A stretch of 64,000 nucleotides of DNA from NCBI GenBank assembly GCA_010405405.1, contig MU004239.1:124001-188000 (forward strand), written 5' to 3'. This document shows, piece by piece, positions 44,609 to 55,558 of this stretch. A program made the position numbers and the translations under genes. Each line of letters opens with the position of its first letter. Positions within the stretch are counted from its first letter, which is position 1. Source of the DNA: Microthyrium microscopicum. Taxonomy: Eukaryota; Ascomycota; Dothideomycetes; Microthyriales; Microthyriaceae. The notes beneath the pieces were generated by a model. It was not told where the DNA came from. It searched no databases and saw only the letters and a program-made list of their open reading frames with translations.

Positions 44609-45535
44609 ATGCGTTTCACAGCCATCATCGCTGCTGCCATCATCAGCTACAGCACTGCTGTGCTCGGCGACATCTCTGCCACCGATGCGAAAGACCCCGC
44701 AAACGTGCTCAAGCATGACATCGGTCGTCTCAACCACGACGCTCAACGTGTCGAGCATGCTTTCCGCCCCGGCAACGTTCCAAATCTTCCAGGTGCCCCA
44801 GGCCGCCACCACCGCATCGTCACCCGCGATGTCGAAGCCGTTGAAGATGGCGAGGTCGATGCCGTCTCAGAGGACTTGGACGCCGTGAGCCTTGCTCGCA
44901 AGCGTGGCAAGGGCCGCCGCCGCTCAAAGGGCAAGGGAAAGGGGAAGGGTAAAGGTCGCGTCCGCACCGTTGAAGCCCGAGCCGTTGAAGAGCTCACTGC
45001 TGTTGAAGATGGCGAAGTCGATGCCGTCTCCGAGGACCTCGATGCTGTGAGCCTTGCTCGTAAGCGCGGCAAGGGCCGTCGTCGCTCCAAGGGCAAGGGC
45101 AAAGGAAAAGGCAAAGGCCGCGTCCGCACCGTTGAGGCCCGCGCAGTTGAAGAGTTCACTGCCGCTGAGGATGGCGAAGTCGATGCCGTCTCAGACGACC
45201 TTGAGGCTGTCAGCCTAGCCCGCAAGAAGGGCAAGGGCCGCCGTCGCTTCGGTGGAAAGGGCAAAGCTCATCGACGAGTCATCATCACTCGCGCAACCCC
45301 TGAGGCTGAGCGCCAGCGTGAGCGTGAACGTCTCCAGCACGACCAGAAAGATGCTGCTAAGATCGAGCATCAGCTTGCGCAGCACCCCAATGCGCCAAAT
45401 TTCCAACCACCACGCGGAAATGCGCCTCATCCTAATGGAGCCCCATTCAATGGAAACGCGCCTCACCCAAATGGCCCACCACGTGGAGGACCTGCCGGCG
45501 TTCCTCATGGTCCTGCTCCAGGTCGCCCATTCTAA
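44609..45535 (+). CDS. Secreted Kex2-type repeat protein, cationic/acidic 54-residue repeats
   Basis: A single exon of 308 aa. I chose ATG 44609 because it starts a clean signal peptide (MRFTAIIAAAIISYSTAVLG). After a ~55-residue leader come three tandem repeats of 54 residues (from about residues 78, 132 and 186). Each has an acidic half (VEDGEVDAVSEDLDAVS), LARKR with a dibasic site, and a strongly basic half (GKGRRRSKGKGKGKGKGR). The third copy is divergent (LARKK, shorter basic part). The tail is Pro/Asn/Gly/His-rich (HPNAPNFQPPRGNAPHPNG). This design matches Kex2-processed repeat proteins, which release peptides in the secretory pathway. Cleavage after KR would give one full 54-residue unit. 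No peptide-modifying enzymes lie nearby. The function is unknown; I propose antimicrobial or wall-binding peptides. Confidence 0.75.
   Translation: MRFTAIIAAAIISYSTAVLGDISATDAKDPANVLKHDIGRLNHDAQRVEHAFRPGNVPNLPGAPGRHHRIVTRDVEAVEDGEVDAVSEDLDAVSLARKRGKGRRRSKGKGKGKGKGRVRTVEARAVEELTAVEDGEVDAVSEDLDAVSLARKRGKGRRRSKGKGKGKGKGRVRTVEARAVEEFTAAEDGEVDAVSDDLEAVSLARKKGKGRRRFGGKGKAHRRVIITRATPEAERQRERERLQHDQKDAAKIEHQLAQHPNAPNFQPPRGNAPHPNGAPFNGNAPHPNGPPRGGPAGVPHGPAPGRPF
44840..45325 (+). repeat. Three tandem 162-bp coding repeats
   Basis: Copies 1 and 2 differ mostly at synonymous positions while copy 3 has drifted, including loss of the basic run. The mostly silent differences between copies 1 and 2 suggest the peptide sequence is under constraint. 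Confidence 0.85.
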
Positions 45536-46892
45536 ATCGTTTGAGCGATTCTGACGATGTATTGACATCAGGTGGATATCCAGATAACGAACTGACGATG
45601 AGATATTGGGGAGGATTCTGGATATAGTTCAGTTTCTAAAGTCGCGCATTGGTTGCGATACATTTTTTTGACACTTTACTTTTGAGAATGAAAAACTTAA
45701 TTTTCCCTTCATTTTGCTTTCTTGATACTTGTGCCGAGTTAATAAATGATTTGAACAACCGAGTATGGACTGGAGAAATTAGAGGATAGCTATGCGATGG
45801 AAGTAACATATTCGTTGGAATCGGAGACTTCCTAGCCATGCCTCCCCCACGGCCTCGATAACCGTGCTCTCTGCTCAAAAAGTATTCGGCTGAGGAGAAT
45901 AATCCATTATGAATGCTCTCTGCACAAAATATCAATCATCTCTATGTCCTGAGATGGAATTGTACCGAAGAGCGATGAAACGGTGAGCAGGATCTTGAGA
46001 TCGACAAGCATATTACCGCTGTGGTATCAAGGTTCTCTATTAAGGGGATGATCGAGCTTGAAGAAGCAGTGATTGGTGAACTCCAAGGCCAACCACAATC
46101 GTGAACCACCAGGCTTTGCGACCTTGAATCGACTGAGTAGCTTGAGGAGTATAAGGGCGGTGTTCGTTGCAAACTACGGACGCAAACACCGTATGAAGAC
46201 CGGAAGATCGCATACACTAAAGATATTTGATAGTTAGATGTCTATTGGACTGTAGAGAGAAGAGAGAAGAAGTTGACGAGACAAATCAACGTCGGAAGTT
46301 GGGAATAGGGGCCGTGCTTGACTAGCACAATTCCGACCTAGCGGCTTGGCATCAATTGAACATTGAAGACTTGCTTGACTGCGATCATTACCTCTCATCA
46401 ACCACTACATACACAACAACTTTTCCATATCGCCCTTATTCTCGTACATACTACTCCTTCTACTGCATGTCTAATAGTAATGTTTACCGCTCATAATCTC
46501 CCCTATTACCCACGCCCGTCTTCACCCTCTCCACTTACCCGCGTCTCCTTTGGCCCATTTCTGCCTCGACATCGGTACCTCCGAAATCTTGCCAAACCCT
46601 CTCTCCACAGGCCCCCGCTGTCGTCTCACAATTCCAAGCCAGTGCCTTCGTTGTTCCCCTAAGAGGTCCTAGCTTCCATCTCCTTCCCGAGAACTGACGT
46701 ACAATCCGGGAACATTCTTCTCGCTGCTTTTCCGGCCCGTACACTGCCATACATCGCTGCCATCTCAGAACCACCTCGGTCGCCCTACACATGCCCCTGG
46801 CCTAGCGAGCCGCATACATAACCGCAACCGCATCGCTCACTCACCAACAATTCCCTCAGGCGCCGCTGTATCGACGCTCCTGGCTGTCCGTC
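45536..46892. other. Intergenic and kinase leader
   Basis: 1.36 kb with no supported gene. The right half is C/T-rich and probably the long 5' leader of the kinase. Confidence 0.5.
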
Positions 46893-49292
46893 ATGCAGTC
46901 CGGCATGACCAAAGCCCAGGCGCAACAGGTACAACGAACCAAACTTGCCGATTCATATGGCCAGTTACTCGAAGAGTTCGCCTCCCCTGACCTTCGAACT
47001 GTTGGAAATTACACACTGGGGCGACTTATTGGCAAGGGCAGCTTTGGAAAAGTTTACTTGGCCACCCATAAGTTGACTAACGGCTCCAAAGTCGTACTGA
47101 AGAGCGCTAATAAGGATGATGCAAACCTGGCACGTGAGATTCATCACCATCGTCAATTCGTACACCCCCACATCGCACGATTATATGAAGTCCTTGTCAC
47201 CGAATCCCTTGTTTGGCTAGTCTTGGAGTACTGTCCTGGAGATGAGTTGTACAACCGGCTGTTGAAAACGGGGCCTATGGAACCGGAAAAGGTGCAAAAG
47301 ATATTTACACAGCTTGTTGGCGCGGTATCATATGTCCACCAAAAGTCATGTGTGCACCGGGATTTGAAGCTGGAGAACATTTTGCTGGACAAACAAGAAA
47401 ACGTAAAGCTGGTCGATTTCGGATTCACTCGCGAATATGAAGGCAAGATGAGTTATCTTCAGACTTGGTGCGGAACTGTCTGCTATAGTGCCCCGGAGAT
47501 GATCAAAGGAGAGAAATACGCCGGTGAAAAGGTGGATGTTTGGAGTCTGGGCATTATATTATATGCGTTATTATGCGGAGAATTACCCTTTGACGACGAC
47601 GATGAGACCGCTACGAGGCAACGAATCCTCAAAGAAGAACCTAAATACCCCGAACATGTCCCTTTACAAGCCAAGGAGCTCATTGCGAGCTTGTTATCCA
47701 AACGACCAATTTTACGACCGACTCTAGCAGATATACTACAGCATGCTTGGCTAACGGAACATGCCCCTGCGCAACAGGCAATCCTGAAGCTTCAGCAGCC
47801 TGCTCCGTTTTCGACCGACCTGGAAAAGGAAGTTTTGCAGCGCATGCGAGCTTCAGGTGTGAATATTGATACGGTCATTGAGAATGTTTTGGCCCAACGG
47901 TGCGATGCGTTGGCAGGCTGGTGGACGCTTTTGCTTGAAAAGGAAGAGAGGAAGGCAAAGAGACGAGAAAGGAAGAGGAAAGAAGCAGAAGCAAAGGGCC
48001 TGAGACGTTTAAGTGCTGCTAGCAGTCGTCTGGAAAGAATCGCGCCTACAATTCAGGAGCTGGATGAGAACAGTCTTACTGTTCCAATATTAGGGGAACC
48101 ACCGCGACCAAGAGGAAGGAATCCAAATAGGAGAAGTGGCCCGGGTATGTTACTCTAAAGCTTATACATTTGTTTACTAACAAAATCAGTTGCTGCAGCG
48201 GCTCCTGATCTGCCTAACCTCCCCGAGGCTTCTTCCACAAGTGGAGCGGAGGATTTACGTAGACCGCCTCCAGTTGATAAAGATAGCATCCGCTCAGCTA
48301 GCTCGTCAAGGCCACCTCCACCTCCAAAGGAGACTCGAGTGTCCCGTGCAAGCTTACTCCAGGTTGTACAAACAAATCCCGACTTGCTCAGTCCGTCAAA
48401 CGGTACAGTGCCAGGACGTAGGAAGAGATATCACCCCTTTTTCAGCCAACTTGCCCAACTTAAACACTGGTTCAAAGAGTCGACCAAAAAGGCTGCATCC
48501 CCTATCGCTTCGAGGTCGCGGCCTGGCACGGCTAAACCGACCCCCCCTAATCCAACTAATCACAATCGTCGCGTGTCTCGCGTAAGCGCAAGCTCAACGT
48601 ATCGGTACTCTAATTCTCACGTTCGACCGGAGATTCGCGATCGAACGTCAAGCAACTACAATCAAATTCCTTTGCCCCCTGGTCCCGGTTCTGGAAAAAG
48701 GCTCTCTCTATCACCATCACCATTGACTCCTCGTTCTTCGTCGTATCGGCGGAGTTCCACTGGTCTGCGCGGCCGCAAATCCACTTCGTCCTCTGTTTCT
48801 TCCATTCGCTCCATTCACCATCAACACAGTCATTCCAGGGCGACATCAACCTCCTCGGCCTCTGTTAGCATAGCCAGTCCAACAGGGTCTTCCTCAGTCA
48901 GAATTGGTGGTAGTCGTAGCCCTCATACCAGCGTCAAAGTCCTTCCAGCTACTCCCCAAGATTCAGCCTTCCCCAGCAATATCCGCGTAGTGCGGAAACC
49001 ACTTGCTATCTCAACAGAGGGTAAAGCTGCATTTTCAACTCTTCCGCCGTCTAGCCCGGGTATAATGTTTGCGAAGCGTAAACGCAGCCCGTTCAAAGGG
49101 CCGATGTTGTCCCTGTCCACGGGGTCTGGCAAAGGCAGAGCCGATTCGCTAAGTCGTAGTAGTAGCTTGCGACGGCGTAGTGGCGAGGTTATCCAGGAAG
49201 AAGACGAAGATGAAGAGGAAGAAGTGGATGAGTTTTCACCCATCAAACCAGGCGAGGATATTGTTGAAATTACGGAGGCTGCTATGCGCTGA
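46893..49292 (+). CDS. Ser/Thr protein kinase, CAMK/Snf1-related (Kin4-like?)
   Basis: Exons 46893-48144 and 48190-49292 (45-bp GTATGT..ATCAG intron) give 784 aa. The kinase domain spans about 40-300: glycine loop GKGSFGKV (48-55), Lys70 in VVLKSA, Glu82 in REIHHH, HRDLKLEN (155-162), DFG (175-177), activation-loop Thr in LQTWCGTVCYSAPEM, and DVWSLGIILYALLCGELPF. All catalytic residues are present. A Lys/Arg/Glu helix (KEERKAKRRERKRKEAEA) and a long Ser/Pro/Arg-rich disordered tail follow, ending in an acidic stretch (EEDEDEEEEVDEFSP). The layout resembles yeast Kin4/Frk1 or fission-yeast Ppk-type kinases with regulatory tails, but I cannot settle the orthologue. The stop overlaps the HAD gene's stop region. 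Confidence 0.9.
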
Positions 49293-50089
49293 TATCTACC
49301 TCTTTCAGCCGCTTCGTTAATGCCTCAACCTCATTGAGACTCGCAGTCCGCCATAGATGCTGCTTTCGAGATCTCGCCATCCCAGCCACATCCGCTGCGC
49401 CCAATAGCTCCTGGAGGGGAGACAACGGGACGTCAATACGACTCAAAGCTGTCGCCAACTCTCTTGATCCTTTCGGATCCAATAGACAGATACCGACATC
49501 TGCCCATAGCAGTGCACCAAGATCAGTCGTACTGTCGCCAACATATACCACACATTCGCCATCTTTTCTCAGCCTCTTTAATGCGAGTACCTTATCAGCA
49601 CTAACATGTAATCCTCCATTCCCACCGGAGGCCCCACCTAGAGCAATTTCATTCGCAACGACTTCCACCTCATCCGTCACCTCCCCCAAACACCCACCTA
49701 TGAACGCCGCACTCCAAGATACGCTCACCACAGCGACTCTGCTCCCCTCTCGACTGCGAAGAAGTCCACTTGAAGCATCTCTCAGTGTGACATGCCCCTC
49801 TTGCATAGCCTGAGCTCCGCCTGCTCGCATGTGTGCAACATCGAGGCGCGAAAAGCCCTTCTTGCCCCGCTGGAAGCTAGCAACCTCTATACCCTGCAAA
49901 CTATCCAGCCAAGCGCATTCCTGCTCAATGGACGTGCGCTTCTGCCACATGGTCACGGAAGTCAGCTATGTATGCTGCGACGATCGCGTCCCATTCAGGC
50001 TTGGAGAATGCAAGAGCACCAATGGAGGCGAGTGTGTCGCTGACTGTTAGGGTTGAGTCGAAATCGAGAGCGAGGAGGATGGCAGTCAT
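49282..50089 (-). pseudogene. HAD-family phosphatase gene, frameshifted
   Basis: The N-terminus (from ATG 50089) holds motif I DFDSTLT in MTAILLALDFDSTLTVSDTLASIGAL and reads to IADFRDHV. The remaining ~215 residues lie in another frame from about 49950 to 49282, with motif II VVSVSWS and motif III/IV VVYVGDSTTDLGALLWADVGICL. The two frames abut without room for an intron: the first runs on only seven more codons. A net single-base shift near 49945-49960 would explain it, so this is either a recent pseudogene or a base error. The intact family (fungal HAD hydrolases with DxDxT) would be about 265 aa. All catalytic motifs survive, which argues for a very recent event. Confidence 0.65.
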
Positions 50090-50502
50090 GTCGGTACGGA
50101 TAACGTTGAATGAACGTATTCCTAGTTGATTGAATAATTCCTCAAGTATGCCTAGAGATGATAACGTAGGGCTTGGAATAGGTGGTGGCCTTTTTGAATA
50201 CACTGTTGGGCTTGAGAGAGGTATATAATTATGTTGGAGATGTGTACAAAACTTCGTGAGCTCTATCACATGTGCTGTCAAGTACCATTTGTGCATTCTA
50301 TGATCACTACGACTATCCGATATCGGATACAAGCTGTCGTCGTGCGACTTCAAGTTCGCCAGTTGAGCTTCTCTGAAACCTCTCTTCGTAATCCTTTGCG
50401 CTGAACTTGCGCATGATACACTCTATCTTCCATGCTTGCGATCCACCACAGTTTGTAAGGGACATTGCTTTCAACACATGAACTAGCGATAAAAATGCTC
50501 CC
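50090..50502. other. Intergenic
   Basis: 410 bp between two genes in the same direction. Nothing recognised. Confidence 0.5.
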
Positions 50503-51521
50503 TCAAGCCAGGTTTTCTACATCGTCAGAGTCTTCATCTCCCGAGCCCGTAGCCAAACTTGCTGTCTGTCCAATACTCGCATCACCTTGTTCTCGTAGCA
50601 CCTTGCGGTTGCTAGTGTTCTCGGCGATGCGTACCTTCACTCGACCACCCCAGCTTCCCACTTTACCGTGAATCTCGGAAACTGCTCGATCGGCCTCATC
50701 TTTTGTCGCAAGATCAATGTAGACAAAACGACGATTTGTTGGAGGTTTAATTGACTCCGGCTGCCAGGCAGGTGGATTGATGACCTTGGACACGGCCAGC
50801 AGCAAGAAATCATTGAAAAGCTCCTGCATCTCGGCGTCTACCGCTGCTTGCGGCTCGATACGGGGTAGAGCGCCGACCCAGATACGGCGGCCTTCTACGC
50901 ATGGTGTCTCCCAATGGGTGGAAGCATCGGTTCGTTCAAATGTATTGAATGTTGGTGTGTAGTTGGTCACTTTAACAGACCTTATATTAGCTTTGCTGTC
51001 TCTAACCTTTGCATAAGAGCTGTGGATTCGAACGACTTACCTTCCTTGACATACTCTCGTTTGTTTGAATGGCCTGTCCAGACTTGTGTTCTGCTTTGGA
51101 AAGTACGCTTGTTCTTTGCATGTTCGATATTTGGTCGTATCCGAACAGGTCGTCCAAGTATGTGCTTGCCATTGAGGATTGTCATTGCTCTCTCAGCTTC
51201 CATTGTAGTAGCAAAGTCTACAAATGCATAGCTCGGGTTGCGTCCGGTGAATGGGTCGATGCTCATTGTCATGTTGTTGATTTGGAAACCATTGTCGGAG
51301 AAGAAGGATTCGATTTGTGCGCGCTGGACGGTGTATAGCAAGTTTCCGACGTATAGCCGTGTCGAATTTGAAGTGGCTTTGAATTGTCGATTGTCCAGCA
51401 TATCATCTTGAGTGTATCGGGGTTGCGTAATAGGAGCTGTTGGAGTCGTATCCTTTGTTCGCCAATTGGAAGAAGCTCGAGATCTCAAGAAACTATCCGA
51501 CGCAGGCTTTGTATTTTCCAT
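50503..51521 (-). CDS. RNA-binding protein with two RRM domains
   Basis: Exons 51521-51041 and 50969-50503 (71-bp GTAAGT..TAAAG intron) give 315 aa. RRM1 (about 55-130) has RNP2 LYVGNLLY and RNP1-type PSYAFVDF, with the usual spacing to AERAMTILNGKHILGRPVRIR. RRM2 (about 190-285) has RNP2 IWVGALPR and RNP1-type RRFVYIDL, with ADRAVSEIHGKVGSWGGRVKVRIAE. The tail is acidic (GDEDSDDVENLA). A nearer acceptor (ATATAAG) would put a stop in frame, so the AAAG acceptor is preferred. Fungal two-RRM proteins of this size act in mRNA or organelle RNA processing; the exact family is not recognised. Confidence 0.85.
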
Positions 51522-52121
51522 TACTGCGATCGAGAAATTGTCTCAGCTTTCGGAAGGATGTGAATTGGCAATATGATTGTGGTGGATGGCTTAGAGAGGC
51601 TGAGGGGTTTTGCAGAGCCACAGCTTTTACGATGTGATATGCTTCAAACCGGAAGGTGCAGATTTGGCAAGCTTGGGAAACGGAAGGTAGCAGACGAGTT
51701 TGAGGTCCTGCTTGCTCACGCCCTAAAGCGGACTTAGAGGACGCTGAGGTGACTGAGGTTAAAGAACTCCATTTTCTTTGTGCATATTTGCAAACCCAGT
51801 ACCTCAGAAGGCAACCGCGCCGCAGATGCCAATTTAGTAGTAGTAAAGTTCTTTGCATAATCGTTAATTGAATGTAAGGGTACTAGCTAACGACAGAGAT
51901 ATCGAGTGTTGTGATCCCATCCACTGCGACGATTACCATTTGCCGCGCCTTAACATCGAGTGCTTTCATTTCCTATAGAGGGCGTTCAGGTTCAAAGAGA
52001 AACGACGAATTGACTCAGTTTGAAGATCGTAAGGCTCTCTGATCGATTGCGAAGCTTTCAACCTGTTCATCTGTAACTTTCAATCTCCCATGCCACGAAC
52101 CTCATAGAGATACCACCTCCT
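51522..52121. other. Intergenic
   Basis: 600 bp with short ORFs only. Confidence 0.5.
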
Positions 52122-52803
52122 TCACCACGTATGAATAACCGCTTTGCCCTCCGGAAAGCATTCCACTCCGTCCCCATTGGGATTATCATCGCAGGACTTG
52201 CACACATGATCCAGTGCCAGATTTCGCCCTGCTTGACAGAAGAAGACGGCATTATCTAGCAACATATTATACTGATTGTCAGTCATGTCTTTCTTAAAGA
52301 TGGCGTCGACACTGCCATATCCCCACATCTTCCAGTCACGCTCGAAGACAGCGCTGAGAGTCTCAAAGTTCTGGTTTCCGATGGACGCTCCACCCGAGCC
52401 CCATTCACCTGGAAGTGATATTAATAAGAGACATCTTGGACCGTTGCAGCGAAAAAACAAACGGTAAACCAACTACGGCGCACTCCCATCATCTACAGTG
52501 TCTCCTGTTGCGCTTCATGACGAAACCATGCCTCAAGTCCCCGCATAGTCGATGGATAGTGGAGGCTTTTGAAAATCTCACAGGAATAAAGCACTCGGAA
52601 GTAAAACGAGGTAGATGGGAGACTTGATATGAAGCGCGCCATAGATTTTGTCGACTGGTTGCAACGCGTAGGGATCACTTACGAAGTTGCCATCCGCAGT
52701 AACGTTTGTTTACTGGGCAGCTGTTGGATGTCCATGCTTGAGCTATAGTCTGGAGAGGCGCCACAGCTATGGCGCAGACAGTGGAGAGGATGAATAGCTT
52801 CAT
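52122..52803 (-). CDS. Small cysteine-containing secreted protein (effector-like)
   Basis: Exons 52803-52683 and 52408-52122 give 135 aa; the 274-bp intron (GTAAGT..TTCCAG) is the longest I accepted here. A signal peptide (MKLFILSTVCAIAVAPLQTIAQA) precedes a mature chain of about 112 aa with six cysteines: SNSCPVNKRYCGW, FFCQAG, HVCKSC and VECFPEG. The central part reads RDWKMWGYGSVDAIFKKDMTDNQYNMLLDNA. Size, signal peptide and paired cysteines fit the broad class of small secreted proteins, among them candidate effectors. I recognise no family. A second hidden exon within the long intron is possible. Confidence 0.72.
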
Positions 52804-53093
52804 TTCGGGATATCTCAGATAGTTGAAGTGTTTCTTTGCGGTAGATTCGGAAGTGTCGGCTTGAACTGGGCTTCCTGACGATGAAGTTTGACAAAGGAGT
52901 TGGACAAAACATGACGAAAGAGGAATACCTCTGATATTATTGCGTGTGAGGTGCGTGTGTAAGACGACCAAGTGCCACCGCTCTATATTGATACTATAAG
53001 GTCCCCATGAAGTCGCAAAAAGGGGTATCACAAACCAATTGTGCCATTGTTACTCACAGAAATTGTTCCCTGCCAGGAACCATTACTCCAGAA

Positions 53094-54806
53094 CTATACG
53101 TCTCGCGAAACCGTAACTCGTACTCCAACAGCACCCCTCCGCGGCGCAGGATTGAAATAATCTCTGTCCACCCGAACTTCATCCTCAACCGTCTCAAACA
53201 ACGCCACATCTACGCCGCCCAGATGCGTGCGTCTAAATAGCCCGGCGAGTACCATGTATAGCTCTGCCCAAGCAAGGTTCGTGCCCAAACAGGAGCGTGT
53301 GCCGCGCGAAAATGGTACGAAGAATTTGCGGTTTGCTGTTGGGTTCTCTGCGCCATCTTCTTGCAGCCAGCGCTCAGGGAGAAACGCCAACGGATTGGAG
53401 AACAATTCCGCATCGTCGTGGAGAAACATGTGCGTCATGCTTACCGGTGTGCCTTTCGGTATGAACTGGCCGGTTGGCAGTTGCAGCTCAGTATCTGGCG
53501 CGATGCGTGGCAGACGCGAAGATACGCCATAGGAGAGGCGGAGACCTTCGTAGATTACTGCTGTGAGGAATGGGAGTTGAGAGAGTTGAGACCAGGTTGG
53601 AGTCGGATTGTCGTTATAGAAGCAAGTCAGCTCAGTCCGCAGCCGAGAGAGATAAGGGGGGTTTGCGAGCAAGAAATACACAGTATTCGACAGCGTTTGT
53701 GCAGTCGTCACTGTGCCCGCTCCCAAGAGTGTGATGCCTTCATCCGTGAGGCGGTTGATTGATAGTTCGTGGTCTGACAAGGCTGTGTTCGTGGTCATCA
53801 GTGACTGCATGACTGAGCCAGATACATCGCCCTTCGAAGCTTGATGTCTAGACGCTTTCGTTTTAGCATCAATGATAGCGTTTTGGGTAGTTCGTCTAAT
53901 CCAAAAGAGATACTTCAACGGCCGACTAAAGCACGCCGCGATAGCTCGTATGATAGCTCCCAGCCTGCTCATAACGAGTGGGAACACCCAACCAACTTGT
54001 TTCATTAGATGGGTGCTACGGCTCAGCTCCGTCATGATCCGTCTCAACTCCGGCGCGAAATCTTTCTGAGAGAGAAACGCGTATTCGGCGCCAAATACAT
54101 AGCTTCCAATTACATCCGCGGAAAACGCAGTGAATACATCGCTCAAATTGAAAACCTGACCATCATGTCTTTTTCCTTCGTGCTCGTGTGATGTATGCTC
54201 TTTCAATCTCGAGCATAACAATTCCACCTTCTCCTGAATAAGCGGCTCTAGTTTAGTAACACTCGCTTTCGAGAAATACGGATTCAACGCCGCTTTCCTC
54301 GCATGATGCAACGCATGATCCGTCGTGCCTACGATCGCGTCTGACGTCCTAGAAAACACATCAACAACCTCCCTTTCCAGTGCTCAACGAGACAAGAAGT
54401 TGCCGGCTTACCCAAACATCCGCGCACTCCAATGCCACTTATCCGTTCGTCTCGTGGGCCCGGTGTACAAAGTGTGATAGAACGCTGGATCATTGACATG
54501 CAGTTCACTCGGATTGATCCTCACGACCGGACCTATGTCGTAAACATGTTAACCAGGGGATACGCTGATGGAGATATTGGTGATCAGTGTACCATATTTC
54601 TCATGCATATCCCTTACCCGCCAAACGTATCTCCCATCCCTGACAACATCGAACCATCCTTCGTACCAGAATGTTAGTGCGGCGAGCTTGGGACCTGGGA
54701 AATGGCGGATTGGACTAAAGAAGAGGCGGTAGATTGACACAATGACAGCGTATGAGATGATAAGAGCGAGGAAGATGTAGATGGTTGGGAGATTGAAGCC
54801 TAGCAT
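53094..54806 (-). CDS. Cytochrome P450 monooxygenase (trichodiene oxygenase-like group)
   Basis: Exons 54806-54593, 54532-54412 and 54348-53094 (61- and 63-bp introns) give 529 aa. An N-terminal membrane anchor ([25 protein letters not shown]) leads to the Pro-rich hinge [32 protein letters not shown] is typical of the fungal group containing trichodiene oxygenase and benzoate hydroxylase relatives. I-helix [10 protein letters not shown], ExxR as EGLR, the PERW region ([11 protein letters not shown]) and the heme loop [10 protein letters not shown] with the ligand Cys are all intact. It should be an ER enzyme using a P450 reductase. No synthase, transporter or regulator of a metabolite cluster lies beside it, so a catabolic or orphan role is as likely. 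Confidence 0.92.
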
Positions 54807-55558
54807 GGCGCGACTGAAAGGAGCATCGAAAAAAGGAGCATTGACTGAAAAAGGCGATGGAATCTTATTTCGTAGTACAGTATTTCCCAGCTTTTGCTCG
54901 CGTTATGGAAGTACTTTCAGCATTATTCAAACCGGAAAGAAACAAAGCCAAAGACAAATGTTTGGACTGCAATAAATGTCTTGAGAAATACATCATGTCA
55001 TCTTTCAGCGTCCAACTTCCCTATCAGTGATGCTGGGCTGTGGAGCCTCAATCCCTCATCCGGCGGCCCCGGAAAACGGCCCCACAGCAGCCATGGCTTT
55101 GTCTCGTTTGCAAAGATTTGCGTCACAGGAAAGTAGGCCGTTTGCGTAGCAGGCCAATGAATGATTTGCGCGCAATCTTTGCATCATTGATTCTCGCAAT
55201 CTGGTGTGACAAAAAAAATTCAATTAGAATGCCATTCATGAAGAAAGCAACATGGGAAAGTATTCAGGGGGTTGAGAATGGCATGTGATGCAAGGGTGCA
55301 TCGCTGGCATGTGAAAGTCAAGATCTCATCAAGCTAAAATCGATAGGGAGCAAAACAACAATAACATTCATAGCATCGGGAAGCGCAGGTATTAGACATC
55401 TCAAATATCTATTGATTGGAATTCAACATTACAATAAGAACCCCGTCTTTAAGAAGGGGTCTACATATCCGATCAACCCCATTCAGTCCAATGCATTGTG
55501 TAACGCCGGATAATGCGTATCTGTACAAACAACCTGTACTTGCTCTACTATAGAGAAT
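54807..55558. other. Intergenic
   Basis: 750 bp between two genes in the same direction. Nothing recognised. Confidence 0.5.

Noticed and set aside
44609-45535. RiPP cluster of the ustiloxin type
   Set aside because: The repeat precursor fits in layout, but no UstY-like oxidase or peptidase gene is present within the window, and the repeats lack a Tyr-rich core peptide.
52122-54806. Secondary-metabolite cluster around the P450
   Set aside because: No synthase, methyltransferase, transporter or cluster regulator lies nearby; flanks are UBX, RRM and a small secreted protein.
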